A DNA stretch of 64,000 nt, from the NCBI GenBank assembly GCA_019009955.1, contig CM032229.1, positions 192,734,501 to 192,798,500 on the forward strand. Direction: 5' to 3'. This DNA comes from Riptortus pedestris (taxonomy: Eukaryota; Arthropoda; Insecta; Hemiptera; Alydidae). Within the stretch, counting starts at the first letter, position 1, and each line of letters begins with the position of its first letter. Positions 21,925-35,081 of this stretch are shown here, one piece after another. The notes beneath the pieces were generated by a model that saw only the letters and a program-made list of their open reading frames with translations, searched no databases and was not told the origin of the DNA. The position numbers were made by a program, and so were the translations under genes.

Positions 21925-22112
21925 TTTATAACTAGGTCATCAGCATTGATGTATGCTGTAAATTAAATCTTTTCTTGTAGTTATCTGTATACCCTCTGCC
22001 CCTTCTCTTCGATAAAATGGACTATGTCTGATATATATAGCAGGAATAGAATAGGGCTTAAGTTTTCTCCTTGTAGAACACCTTCAGATATTTCACTGTC
22101 ATGCGAGTACTG
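21925..22112 (-). pseudogene. LINE RT palm fragment
   Basis: Minus-strand translation gives SEISEGVLQGENLSPILFLL, then YISDIVHFIEEKG and NADDLVI. These are the VLQGxxLSPILF motif and the (Y)ADD box of a non-LTR RT, with the Tyr changed to Asn. An in-frame stop separates them. Confidence 0.6.
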
Positions 22113-22540
22113 ATTTCCTTCTTCAATAATAAACTATGCTTGCTCATACAGAAATTTTATCACTCTCATAATTATCATTGTGTTAGAATTATCAATTACC
22201 TTTTCCAGGTCTGTACATGTGTGTGTGAGAGAGAGAGAGAGATTAACATTAAACATTTTAAACGGTTAATTGAAAATGACTCGAGCTGTTCATTGACCTT
22301 CTCCGGCCATCTTATGCAAGCCATGTTTTATAAGGTCATTGCTATAAGACATATATTTTTGGCTCCTTCCCAAGGGGTCGTTACTTACACAGATATGTCA
22401 CTGTCTGACCTGAGTCATTTTTATCACAAACCGAATTTTAGCTGAGACGTTTAATGTTTATCTTTGTAATATAACCAAATTACACGTTAGCTGACGTATA
22501 TTCTTCCATTCCACAATAGTATGTGCTTTATTATCAAAAT

Positions 22541-22655
22541 GTCCGTCACGCAGGGGCTGCGTAAACTAAGCAGAATACCATCATGTTGGACTGACACAAA
22601 GTGCTGATTTTTTCTCAAAATCTATTCTTTATTTCTCATATCGTAATTTTACATA

Positions 22656-22722
<67 letters not shown>
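22541..22722 (-). mobile_element. HINE-like 3' fragment and (TA)n
   Basis: GTCCGTCACGCAGGGGCTGC at 22541 opens a copy that loses similarity after 22575 and reaches a (TA)n tract (22664-22722). The LINE-A 3' end abuts the tract. Confidence 0.55.
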
Positions 22723-22726
<4 letters not shown>

Positions 22727-22728
<2 letters not shown>

Positions 22729-23345
22729 TTTTTTTTTATTTATTTCTTTCCTGAAGTAACCCTACAGGAAGGGAGTTTATTAGTCACGCGTCCCGTACAA
22801 GAATAAATACATAACGTGTGCTTGATACATAACATTTTTTTTAACAATGTATAAAATAAAATATTTGTAAAATAAAATTATTTACAATAGAAAGAAAAAG
22901 AAAAGAAAGAAAATAAAAACAAAAACAAATTTAGGTTTCAATGATGAATAAATAATTAATTTAACTGTATTTCAGTTTCAAATAGTTCAAGAAGTCATAC
23001 ATTTCTTCAGCAAACTGTTTTAATGGTTTATTATGTTTATAAAATAGTAGTTTTTCATCAAAAGGCCAATTATTTTGTCGGAATTTTAATTCAGTTTTAA
23101 AGTCTTCTCTTTGGTCCGCCAGTAGTCTGCAGTCATAGAGCAAGTGTCTGTATGTCTGTTCAGTAGTAAAGTCGCAGTAACAGTTTGGTTGATCTGTTAG
23201 GCCAAAACGATTAAAATAAGAGTTTCAAGTAATAGTCTGTTGATGTTAATTATTGTCCTAAATATTCTTCAGTGTCTGGAATAAATAGTTTTAGATGTTG
23301 TCCTTTCATGGTCGTACCTATACCATTTCTGTTGCCATTTGTTAA
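22727..23345 (-). pseudogene. LINE-A 3' end copy
   Basis: Reverse-strand copy of the LINE at 5440-5980. The tail TTTATTTATT begins at the TA tract. The ORF at 22961-23143 gives LYDCRLLADQREDFKTELKF and KQFAEEMYDFL, and an upstream frame has CYCDFTTEQTY-like sequence. 5' truncated near 23345. Confidence 0.7.
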
Positions 23346-23402
23346 TTGAATAAGTAAGTAATTGTGTAAAGTCTGAATTTTTGTATTTCTATTATTTCAT
23401 CT

Positions 23403-23463
<61 letters not shown>

Positions 23464-23469
<6 letters not shown>

Positions 23470-24811
23470 TTAGCCTCTGTCTGTACATAGATTTTTTTCT
23501 CGAAAATTTACGATACTTTTTCCTTTCACATGTCATAAAAACCATATCTGCAATTTGTTTCTTTTGTGTATGTTTGTTTATTTGGTACCTTTTCACGCAT
23601 AAACGGCTGAACCGAATTTTATGAAACTTGTATGTATATTACTACTAACCCAACTTAGACTATAGGCTATATTAATATTCTCTGAGACGAACAGGAGTGG
23701 GGGTTATAGTAGAAGCCTGAAATTTAAAATAGCGATATTTCGTTTCGTATTAGTTTTTCGGCAAATATAAACATAACAAAAGTTGTTTATTTTGTTATTT
23801 AGAGTATCTTTTGTAATATACACTTTTTTCGTATACCGAATTATAAACGAGATATACGCTAAAAACTATAGTGGAAGTGAACAATTTTATTTGGCACAAA
23901 AGACTCAACCGAACTAAATAAAACTCGGTATGTGTATTAGCACTAACGCCTTCATTATAATAAGCCATACCAACATTTCTAGGGACGGCCAGGAGTGGGG
24001 GTTGTAAAGGAGGCCTGATTTTAAAAATAGCGGTATTTCGTTTTCTATTCCTTTTTCTGCAAATATGCACATGAAAAAGTAGTTTATTTTTTACTTTTTT
24101 TATTTATTACTTTTTAAAGTAGTTTAAGTAACTTTTGTAATAATCACTTTTGTCTTATAACAAAGTATAAATGAGATATACACTAAACCTTTAGCGGAAG
24201 TCGACATGTTTATTGGGTTGAACCGAACTTAACAAAACTCGGTATGCAAATTAGCATTAATTCTTCCATGATTATAAGCTATATTAAAATTTGTAGGTTC
24301 GAACGGGAGTGGAGATCATAAGAGAGGCCTGAAATAAAAATTAGCGATATTTCATTGTCTATTTGTTTTTCGACAAACGTGGACATAACAAAAGTTGTTT
24401 ACTTCGTTATTTAGAGTAACTTTTGTTTTATACATTTTTTTGGGAACAATGTATGAAGCAATTGCTTTGCGTAGAAATATTGATATGCTCAAAAATTCTT
24501 TCCAATATGAACTACCAGGTACCTCGCCTGGAAATATTAATTCAAATCTATGTTAATATTTTGTCCTTAATAATTCAAATCTATGCATTATGCACAGAAG
24601 ACGGGAAATATGACAATATGGAGGACAGTGATGTCTTACATAAAAAATTAATTTTATTTTTAACAAATCCAAATCAACGTCGGGTATAAACCCTAAACAC
24701 AGGGACGGGGGAATGTCAAAATATTGTGCAAAGTAAAGCCTTACCAAAGAAATACCATCACCATTCAGCCTCAAATTAATTCCTGGGCGAAGCCGGGTAT
24801 CTGAGCTAGTT
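23464..24811 (+). mobile_element. Non-autonomous Helitron copy
   Basis: From the AGCCTCTGTCTGTACATAG start next to a (TA)n tract to the hairpin end GGGCGAAGCCGGGTATCTGA followed by GCTAGT. Internal blocks appear more than once in the same order, suggesting internal duplication. Confidence 0.75.
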
Positions 24812-24829
24812 TCACAATAAAATTTTGAA

Positions 24830-24951
24830 CGGACCTCATTTTCGTCACCTCTTTGGGTTAGGATTGATGGACATTTGAAGACACTTTCCGAAAATCCCAT
24901 CAAGAGTAGAACCTCAATTGCTGAATCCCCCTAAGGGAAATCTGTTAAAAA
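24830..24951 (-). repeat. HINE-like 5' end fragment
   Basis: TTTTGAACGGACCTCATTTT through CCCCCTAAGGGAAATCTGTT: the part from the microsatellite flank to the 5' end only. Confidence 0.65.
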
Positions 24952-25044
24952 ATCGGGGAAGTTTACAAAAGTCTGAAAAAAAGAACATACAAATAACTTC
25001 ATTATAAATAGCATTGTTTTCGAGAGACATTTATTATGTAAAAA

Positions 25045-25719
25045 GTCTACCCCAGTGGGAGGGTGGGTTTAGAGTGGGGGATTTTAAAAATTCCAATTAT
25101 CTGCGTTACTATACGTCGAAAAGACGTATAGAGCCAACCTTATTGTAAATTAAATGTACTATAAATATTGTTACATACATGTATTTTCTATCTTGAATAT
25201 TAACCGAGATATTTGCATTTTTCAGTTTTCAGCCTTCAGCAAACCCCCACTTCCACTCATATTACATAAACAATACTCGGTTATGTAATAAATCACATTT
25301 TTTGAAGCTTAAAGGCCAAATATTGTTTTCAAGAAAGATTTATTATATGAGATACATGCAAATATGTTCTGGTGACCCCTCCCCCTTCTTCAGTTTTGGT
25401 CTACTAAAATTTGATTGATTGATAGAAAAAATCATTCTGATTCATTATAAATTACAGTACTAGATTTAGTATATAGTTTTAATAAAATTAATATACTACA
25501 TTCTCATATTATTCCGTAATTGTTTTTCTTTCCAGTGTGAGGTGGACAGACTTGTTTGTTTGCATTTCAGACATTTCCCGTCAGGAGGTTTCTTATTACC
25601 GTTTGTATTTATTCACTTAACATTCACGGTGGCGTTTTGTCACCAGTATACAGATTTATCTATTGTTGGACCTCAAGAGGAAAATCTGCTTAGTTTACGC
25701 AGCCCCTGAGTGACGGACT
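25045..25719 (+). mobile_element. HINE-like element, 5' truncated
   Basis: Begins inside the G-rich GTGGGAGGGTGGGTTTAGAG block and ends with the hairpin block (GCAGCCCCTGAGTGACGGAC). One base change weakens the hairpin. Confidence 0.7.
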
Positions 25720-26076
25720 TTTTTTACTAACGTTCGATGCATTTGTGCATCGCTATGACGTCATATATGTGAGATAGCAATAATGCAACAACAAAGCTGC
25801 AATCAATAAACCGCCATCTGTATGCTGTGTCGGAACAATGAACCGGTTATTAATTAAACGAGACATTCCTCAATTAGTTTTGTTTGCTCGAGGAAAGGCC
25901 TAATTAACTACTGCTAGCATTTCCGTTAGTATATTGTAGCCATGAGGTAATATATTGCAGTGTATCAGCATTCTGCTGAGGTAGCAGCATTCATCAAGTT
26001 ATACAGTAGTATAATACTGCTAGTATCAAGTTATACTACTGTAGCTGGCGATGCCCCCTTGCTGACACCAGCTAGC

Positions 26077-26129
<53 letters not shown>

Positions 26130-26251
26130 GAGATATTGAGAGGGGAAGACCGTAGGAGTAGAAAGAAGAAGGATTCCACACGTGCTGGTATAGCACTCTT
26201 GTGATCTCATCTCACCTTTGATCTCATTCTCTATTTGTATGTAAAAAAAAA
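25720..26251. other. No recognisable gene; (TA)n at 26078-26127
   Basis: Mixed sequence with repeated AGCAGCAT/TATACTACTG words and a TA tract. Nothing else supported. Confidence 0.4.
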
Positions 26252-26900
26252 AGTCCGTCACTCATGGGAAGGTTTACAACAGATAAATCTACATACTGGG
26301 AACATTGAATGCAAAAGGAATAAATACAAACTGTAATAAGAAATCATTCGGTCAATTTACATGTTAAGAATATCTACAACGGAAAGCGTCTGAACCGTAA
26401 ACAAACAGAGCAGCCAACTTCGCTGCACTGAATAGATAGATAGACCGGAAAAACGAACAATTAATGAAATATATCTCAGTATAACATTAATTTCATTGAA
26501 AACTATTTACGCTAGTGTAGTGATTTGAAACGAATCAGAATAATTTCTTTCTCAATCTCTCAAATTTTAATAATCCCAGAAATTGTATAGAACCAATCTT
26601 ATTGGAAATGTAATGTTCCATAAGTATTTTTATATAGATAAATTCTCTATCTTGAATATTAACCGAGATATTTGCATTTTTCAGTTTTAAACCTTCACTC
26701 GTGATACATAAACAATACTCTGTTATATAATAAACCACCAAAGCTTAAATACCAAATATTGTTTCCCAGAGACCTTTATTATACGAGATACATGTAAATA
26801 TGTTCTTGTGCCCCCCCCCTCCACCCATCTATAATTCTTGGACTACTAAAATTTGATTGATTGTTATAAAACGCATTCTGATTCATTATGTTTATTTATT
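26252..26900. mobile_element. HINE-like inverted composite, hairpin deleted
   Basis: AGTCCGTCACTCATGGGAAGG: the hairpin and subterminal repeat are missing from an otherwise normal 3' end. The first half is in minus orientation. From about 26580 the sequence reads in plus orientation (ATTGTATAGAACCAATCTTA). Confidence 0.5.
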
Positions 26901-27074
26901 ATGAAGAGCTCCGCAACTATGGCGACTTTGCTCTTTATCGTCATGGGGGGGGGGAACAAAAAAACATGTAAACAAAATAACAAAACATGAAAATCGAAAT
27001 AACATAAAGAACAAAACTAAAGGAACGGAACAAAAAAGAAACAAGAAACAAGAACACAAAATACAACTAAAAAA

Positions 27075-28495
27075 AGTCCGTCACGCAGGGGCTGCGTAAA
27101 CTAAGCAGATTTCCCACGTGAAGTTTTACAATAAAGAAATTTCATGAGAGCCAAACAAGTCAAGGAAACGGCCGAACTAGCTTTTGGCGGGAAAGTAACT
27201 CTCGTCCGTTAGGCTCCGAGATTAAATTAAAAACAATTCAATCTCAAAAAAACAACAAGAACACAAAAGATGGACTTACCTTTAATGATAGCAGCGCTCT
27301 GAACACTTATTACACCAACACTAAATAGTACCACAGAATATCTATTATTTGTAAGACTTAATACTGTTGTGAATATTAAGTAAACAAATAAAGGGCAAGT
27401 CAAATGGCAAGAACTTTCCTGATAGCAAACAGTCTGAGTTGTAAACAATCAGGTTAGCCAGCTTTTACCGGAAATAAAAGCAATTACGGAAATATATTTG
27501 AATATAAGTTATAAATTTTATTCATAACTATTTATTATATCTACTACTGTAATCAATAATAGACCAGAATAATTTTAATCACAACCATTCCAAATTTAGG
27601 AATCCGGGAAGAAAATAGAAATGGGGGGGGGGACAAAATACGATTCAGACGGTTATGAGATTTTGACATGATTAAGGAACTAGCAGGTTAGCCAGCGAAG
27701 GTTTACAATAGATAAATAAACATACAGGTAACACTTCCGTGAATATTAGAGAATAATTACCAACGGCAATGAGAAATCTTTCAGTGAATTTACAATATAA
27801 GTTAATAGTCCCTACAACGTAATACGGCTGGATTGTAAACAAACAGGTTAGCCAACCTAGTAGCACAGTATTGATAGATAGACCGGAGAAACAAACAATT
27901 AAAGAAATATATCTGAATATAAAATATTAATTTTATTGGAAACTATTTACCATAGTTAGTGGAGTAATTTGAAATGAATCAAAATAATTTCTGTCTCAAT
28001 CACTCAGATTTTTGTAGTCCAAGAAAAAAATGAGGGGGGGGGGGGTTCAACAGAACGTATTTGTTAGTACCTCGTAAAATAATGCTTTGTTGGAAAAAAT
28101 ATTTTGTATTTAACCTAATAATGAGGTAGTTCATGAGATATCAGCTTATTATTAATACGCCCCTAGTAGGAGTGGGGGTTTACTGAAAGCGGAACTCATT
28201 ACAAAAAATACAAATATCTCGGTTAATACTCATTATACGGAAAATATGTATAGAACAATATTTATAGTAAATGTAATTTGCAATAATATTGATTCTATAC
28301 AACTTTTCGATCCGACGTATAGTAACGGAGATTTTTCGATTTTTCTAAAATCCTCTCCTCTAACCCCCCCCCCCCCTCCCACTGGTCGTCCGATTTCAGC
28401 CGTTAACGAACTTGATCTTTCTTTTTACATAAAACGACTAAATTTCGAGTTTGGTAACGATCAAACAAAAATTGCGACCGCTAGAGCGGTAACAG

Positions 28496-28563
<68 letters not shown>

Positions 28564-28687
28564 TTTTGAACGGACCTCATTTTCGTCATCTACTAAGTAG
28601 GCTCGATGGACATTTGAAGAAAAATGTCGAAAATTCCGTCATGAGTACAACCTCAATAGCTGATTTCCCTTAAGGGAAATCTGCTAA
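27075..28687 (-). mobile_element. HINE-like element, long composite form
   Basis: 3' block with intact hairpin at 27075. It contains a repeated 3'-side interior (27420-28200), the C-rich block near 28365, GCGACCGCTAGAGCGG near 28475 and (TA)n at 28499-28560. The 5' palindrome ends at CTGCTAA (28687). Confidence 0.65.
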
Positions 28688-29015
28688 CAGGTGGTAAATA
28701 AATAATTGGTAAATATATGAATTACAGTACAAGATAACCTATGCTATGTACTAACATAGCTTTCAATAAAATTAATATGTATCAAAGTGATTCTAATATG
28801 TTTCAAATCTTGTTTTCCTTTCCGGTGAACCGTTGGCAGACCGGTTTGTTTACATTTCAGATGTTTCCCGCAGGGAGGGGAAAGATTTCTTATTACCGTT
28901 TGTATTTATTCACTCAATATTCAGGATGGTGTTGTGTTAGGAATATGTAGGTTTAACTATTATTAAACTTCACGAGGGAAATCTGCTTAGTTTACGCAGC
29001 CACTGCGTGACGAAC
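28688..29015 (+). mobile_element. HINE-like 3' half
   Basis: Plus-oriented 3' half abutting the minus-oriented copy. It ends GTTTACGCAGCCACTGCGTG and GACGAACT; one change in the hairpin loop. Confidence 0.65.
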
Positions 29016-29029
29016 TCTTTAGATTGCGT

Positions 29030-29365
29030 TCCTTTTTCTTTACCACATCTTTGTTTTCTAGAAAGCCAATAATGTGAATCTTCTTGTCATCACCTACGTC
29101 TTTTAATCCATTATAAACAAATGATATTGTCTATTTAATGATTGAATATCATTTTGTAGATAATTTCTCATTAAATCTATCAGGGAGAAAAACTCGTAAT
29201 GTATCTTCTTCATCTATTATATAACAGCTATATATTTTCCAGATTTAGTATTAATTTCTTTAAATTCATTAATTTGATATGGTTGATCTGAATTCAACTA
29301 TGTTAGTTTAGTTATTGGAATATTTTGACTATTACCAACTTGTTTATCTTTTTTAAAACATCCAT
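29030..29365 (-). pseudogene. Decayed protein-coding remnant, family not identified
   Basis: Minus-strand frames give NSQNIPITKLT, then NSDQPYQINEFKEINTKSGK followed by YIAVI, then in another frame DEEDTLRVFLPDRFNEKLS and FVYNGLKDVGDDKKIHIIGF. The pieces are collinear and look like one protein broken by a frameshift and two stops. The layout (short lead, a K(T)KxGK strand, an LxVFLPxRF strand, a VYxGxK strand) recalls a small protein family I have seen in insect sequences linked to selfish or viral DNA, but I cannot name it with confidence. Confidence 0.4.
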
Positions 29366-29397
29366 TTATTAAGTACTAAATTTATCTATCAAAATTG

Positions 29398-29946
29398 AAA
29401 ACCATAAATTTATTCCTAAATAAATGGAAAATATAAAAAACGATAAATTTATTCCTCAATAAATGAAAGGACTAAAAAAACGATAAATTCATTCCTCAAT
29501 AAATGGAAGGCTTAAAAAAACGATAAATTCATTCCTCAATAAATGGATGTATTAAAAATGATAAATTTATTCCTCAATAAATGGAAGGATTAAAAACAAT
29601 AAATTTATTCCACAATAAATGGAAGTATAAAAAACGAACAATTTATTCCTTTATAAATGGAAGTTTTAAAAAACAATAAATTCATTCCTCAATAAATGGA
29701 TGTATTAAAAACGATGAATTCATTCCTCAATAAATGAAAGTATTAAAAAAACGATAAGTTTATTCTTCAATAAATGGATGTTTTGAAAAACAATAAATTC
29801 ATTCCTCAATAAATGGATGTTTTGAAAAACAATAAATTCATTCCTCAATAAATGGAAGTATAAAAAAACGAACAATTTATTCCTTTATAAATGAAAGTTT
29901 TAAAAAACGATAAATTTATTCCTCAATAAATAGAAGTTTTAAAATA
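29398..29946. repeat. AT-rich minisatellite, unit 37-41 bp, about 14 copies
   Basis: Each unit has the core TTTATTCCTCAATAAATGGA followed by an A-rich joint. Variant units with AACAATTTATTCCTTTATAAATG recur at about 29636 and 29872, hinting at higher-order amplification. It has no open frame of note. Confidence 0.85.
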
Positions 29947-29994
29947 CAATACAAAAAATTTCGTTTCCGTTTTTGAGGATTGTGCCAGAAGCTC

Positions 29995-30275
29995 CCTTTT
30001 CTTTCTACTGGTACAGAGATATTTCAAAGTTTCGAAAACCCACCCCCTTAGGCCTCCCTGGGATCCCACTGGTCCGATTTGAGCCATTAACGATCAAGAT
30101 ATTTCTTTTTGCATAAAAAAAGTAAATATTGAGATTGGTAACGATCAAACAAAATTTACGACCGCTAGACCGTTAATAGACAAATATGTACCTCATTTTC
30201 GTCATTTCCTGGGTAGGATTGATGAACATTTGAAGAAAAAGTTTGAAAATCGCCTCATTAGTACGACCTCATTAA
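29995..30275 (-). repeat. HINE-like fragment lacking the microsatellite
   Basis: Interior and 5' side (CCACTGGTCCGATTTGAGCC ... CTCATTTTCGTCATTTCCTG). The TA tract is reduced to ATATGTA. 30276-30588 shows no supported gene. Confidence 0.55.
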
Positions 30276-30588
30276 AATTTTAAACATAAGTATTACTGAT
30301 ACCTAATTAAATTACTTATAGCTTGGCTTATTTATTTATTAACCTAATTTATTAAGACTTTTGAATATTTTTATGAATATCCTTAGTGACAGGCGCTGTT
30401 GGAGCTATCCTGGTCTGATTTGGTTGTAGGTCACGAAATCCACATTATTCTACAGCTTCATTTCGTTCATCTACTATCCCCGATTCTCCTTCCGGGAGAG
30501 AGTTTTATATTTTGGATATTTCTTATAACATTTGACTTCATAGCAACTATTGAACCATCGGCAAGCTGAAATAGTTTTATTTTAACAC

Positions 30589-31687
30589 TAGCTAAGGTAC
30601 CCGGCTTCGCTCGGCAAATCATTTGAGGCTGAATGATGATGTTATTTTGTTTTGGCAAGGTTTTAATGTGTACAAGTACACTTCCCGTCTGGGCGTATTG
30701 TCTTTCCAGAAGAGTCGGGTAGGAGACTTATAGAATAGAATTTTTAGTTTTGAAGAATAAATAAAAATAAGTCCCTAGGCAATTTTCTCCACTGTTTGAC
30801 ACACCGTGAATAATTCAAATCATAATCATGGATAGCATTTGCTATAATTAATTATTATCTATAATGTACATATTTCCAGTCAGAAACCAATCCGAGATTG
30901 TGAGCTTAGTCATATACATAATAGCAACATTTTGGTAGAATGCTATTCTATCATTTCACAGGAAATAAGTTAACACAATTAACTGTGTTAGCCTCCCGAT
31001 AACTTCCTCTCCCGCTTCTTCATTAATTTCGCTTTATTTAATTATTTATTTAAAACCAACCACGACCAACCAATTTGCCACGAGGCACGATTCAAACATA
31101 CATACATATTTCTAGTAATTTATTTATATAGTAATTTATGGTGTAAATAGATAAAAGTGATGCCCTAAAACTAATTTAATTTATATTCTGAAAGCGAGGT
31201 GAGGGTAAGTCATTGTAGCCGTCCCTGCAAACAGCGGGAGTCAACAATTTTATTTTTACAAAGACTTTAATGAGTAAAAATAAAATTGTTGATACCCGCT
31301 ATAGTTTCTAGAGTATATCTTGTTTATAATTCGGTATACGACTAATGTGTATATAACAAAGTTACTCTAAATAAAAACGTAAACAACTTTTGTTGGGTGC
31401 CGAAAATCTAATAGCAAGCGAAATATCACGATTATTCGTTTCAGGCCTCCCTTATAACCCTCTCTCCTGTTCGTCTCAAAATATCAGTATAGCCTAAAGT
31501 CTAAGTTGAGTTATTAGTATTATACATACCAAGTTTCATGAAATTCGGTTTGGTAGTTTGGGCGTGAGAAGGTAACAAACAAACACCAAAGCTACAAATT
31601 GCAGAAATCGGGTCTATGGCATGACGAGAAAGTATCGTGAAATGTCGAGAAAAAAATGAATGTACTGACAGAGGTTACAATTTTATA
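30589..31687 (-). mobile_element. Non-autonomous Helitron copy
   Basis: Minus-strand 3' end ACTAGCTAAGGTACCCGGCT at 30589 (complement of hairpin-CTAG), and the 5' end AGAGGTTACAATTTTATATA at 31687. The middle shares otherwise unique sequence with 55990-56250 and 57775-57990 of the 54.6-58.1 kb copy. Confidence 0.75.
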
Positions 31688-31699
31688 TATATACATTGA

Positions 31700-31927
31700 T
31701 CCCCCTGATTTATCCAGCCTCAAAAGATACCAAAATTCCAGAATGCTAGAACAAAATAACAAATTCGCACTTAAAAACACAATTACTTACTGACTCAACC
31801 AATCCCTGAAAAGGCATTTATTAATGTTCACTTTATTATGTTACCAAGAGGCTAAATATTTTATTTAATGATATTTTATTTAATATTAATTGGTATTGTA
31901 CATACAGAGATCTAATGTATTATTAGA
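31700..31927. repeat. Dispersed repeat, inverted relative to 34290-34420
   Basis: The core TTATTAATGTTCACTTTATT and GTTACCAAGAGGCTAAA recurs in inverse orientation at about 34330-34400. Probably two fragments of one unidentified element. Confidence 0.55.
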
Positions 31928-32069
31928 TTACAAAATATTTAGATTTACCTTAGCAATTAATAAGACTGTCTCAGAAAGTAGTTCTGTTGGATACTCCAAT
32001 AAGTATCTAACAGAACTACTTTCCGTGATAGTGTTAGTAATTGCTAAGGTAAATCTAAATATTTTGTAA
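31928..32069. repeat. 142-nt foldback hairpin
   Basis: Arms 31928-31995 and 32002-32069 (68 nt each) are complementary with about six mismatches, around a six-base loop. Ends TTACAAAATATTTAG / CTAAATATTTTGTAA. It could be a foldback MITE or a hairpin RNA precursor. Nothing shows transcription. Confidence 0.75.
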
Positions 32070-32121
32070 AGTAGTTGTAGTTCAACCTAAGTCAGACAGA
32101 CAACCACATCAGATAAGAAAA

Positions 32122-32955
<834 letters not shown>

Positions 32956-33071
32956 AAGGATATTTTGGGGAAGAAAGAAAAACCACCCATGAGATTTGCC
33001 AGGAGGTGGTTTCACGCTCTTGTGATCTCACCTCACCAATATTCTCTATTTGTACTTTTTAAAAAAAAACG

Positions 33072-33470
33072 TTTGCGCAAACTGTGCAGATTTCTCACGT
33101 GAACAGATAAATCTACATGCTGGTAACACCACCAGTAAGTGTTAAGCGAATAAATACAAACGGTAATGAGAAATCTTTCAGTCAATTTACAAGTTAGTTG
33201 GTTTATTCAATATTTCGATCCGACATAATAGTAACAGGGATAATTCAAATTTAAGAAATTCCTCCCCTCTAAACCCCCTCCCCCCTATTTTATTTCAGCC
33301 ATGAACCAACATGATCTTTATTTTTGCATAAAGCACATAAATATTGAGTTTGGTAACGACCAAACAAAAATTACAGCCTCATTTTCGTTATCTCGTGGGT
33401 AGGATCGATTGATATTTGTAGAACATTTTTGAAAATCGCGTTATGAATACGACCTTAATAGCTGATTGTA
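33072..33470 (-). mobile_element. HINE-like element, diverged, microsatellite deleted
   Basis: From GTTTGCGCAAACTGTGCAGA through CCAAACAAAAATTACAGCCT to CTTAATAGCTGATTG. The block between the GCGACC motif and CCTCATTTTCG is missing, together with the TA tract. Confidence 0.55.
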
Positions 33471-33528
33471 AAATGTGTAAATATTTGACGGCATTATCGA
33501 TATCTTGTGTCGTGTAATTTTCAACATA

Positions 33529-34135
33529 CACTCAATCGCAAAAAAAAAACGGACAATTCATTTTTGTCATATTAAAAGCTAATTTTCAGCAATTTTCTTT
33601 ATGTGGCTATTCTAGTTATTACAGAGAATTTAGAGTCTAAGTCCATTGAACTTATCCCTTCAGGATTAGTAAACAATTAGATAAAACTCAGATTAGATTT
33701 ATTTGTCGTGAAGTTGATCTATTCTAAACTAAGTAGTTTTTCACATATTTAAACATCTTTAATTATTAACCAATTTTCTTTCATTAATGTTTTATTTTTA
33801 TTTCGGTCCAGAATAATGTGTCTTTCAAACTTAGATGGAAGGCCGGAGCTTACGTTACATTGCCGAAACGCTTGGAGTAGCGAAGTCTACCATTCACTGT
33901 AATAAAAATAAAGAATAATTTTTTTTTTTTAAATGTGTTAATTTTTTTTTCTTTTGTATTTTTTTGTAAATAATCAATAAAAATTATTCACTTTTGGCAG
34001 ATTTTTTTTTAAATAACCTATAGATTAACCAATTATTTTAATTAAAAAGATTAAAATACATATATATTAAGTATTTAACAAAATTATAAGACTAAATCTA
34101 AGTGTCCGGTTTTTTTTTTTTTTTGCGGTTGAGTG
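33529..34135. mobile_element. Tc1/mariner-type MITE
   Basis: TA on both sides (33527-33528, 34136-34137). Terminal inverted repeats CACTCAATCGCAAAA and complementary TTTTGCGGTTGAGTG extend through A- and T-runs to CGGACA / TGTCCGG. 607 bp. It contains a short transposase N-terminal remnant. Confidence 0.85.
33835..33918 (+). pseudogene. Helix-turn-helix remnant of a Tc1-type transposase
   Basis: The 27 codons from ATG include SLRYIAETLGVAKSTIH, the pattern of the first helix-turn-helix of Tc1-like transposases, then a stop. The DDE domain is absent, so the element is an internally deleted derivative. Confidence 0.6.
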
Positions 34136-34140
34136 TATCT

Positions 34141-35080
34141 CCTTTGTATAATTTGTCATGTTTTTAGATCAATATAATTTAATATACTCAATATATTAGT
34201 GAATAAAAATGATAAACTCAATTGCAAAATTTCAATCATTTGCTCCAGTCTAAGGTCAGGCATGTCTGTTAAACATTTATAAATAATACAATACATTCCC
34301 GTATGTAGTAATACATACTAATATTAAATGAAATATCATTAAACAATAACTTTAGCCTCTTGGTAACATAATAAAGTGAACATTAATAAATACCTTTCTC
34401 GGATTTATTGATACAGACGAATGAATCAAAAACATTGATTGTCCGAAATATGAAATGTGTATATTGTACTAAAATGAACTAAATCATAGAAAAATGGTAT
34501 TATTTGATCACATCGCCATTTTACTTGTTCTGTTAAATTAAAAAAAAAAAAAAAAAGGTTATAGAGTTACGCCGTTATTGGGAAAAAATGAACCATTTTT
34601 CTCTATTTGAGAATCAAAGAATAATTTGTAACAGATTTATGTGCAGTCTTCTTTAATGGTTAATTAGCAGTTATTTAGCACTCAGTCAGGTTATTTGTTC
34701 TTTAAAATAAATATTATTCTGTCCCTTTGACTGAAGAATTAATTAAATATTTGTCGAAATGAGTTTTTGTTATAATAGAATAAACAATGTAAAAACATCG
34801 GGATTAGGCTTAAAAGAATAATTCCATATGTCATGTGTCATATATCTCAAATCTGTCAATATGACATACTTTATCACAAAAAATCCATATTTTCCAAATC
34901 AGAGATTGAATTGTTATCTGATTATATTGGAAACAATAGAGATTCAAATCAACAAAAAAAAGGTCAGGCAGCTATCATTTTTTTTATCTAAATGTCCAGA
35001 AATGATAAGCCTGTTTATTTGTTCAGATAATGTGGAGTATATATTGAGTAACTGTTAATAATCAAATTGAAATTATTTAT
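34141..35080. other. AT-rich, no supported gene
   Basis: Holds the inverse copy (about 34290-34420) of the repeat at 31700-31927, an A-run at 34540-34556 and a 76-codon ORF at 34828-35058 with low-complexity composition and no recognised motif. Confidence 0.4.
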
Positions 35081-35081
35081 T

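Noticed and set aside
28741..28950. Host small protein ORF (69 codons)
   Set aside because: Lies wholly in the HINE 3' half and is not kept in the other copies.
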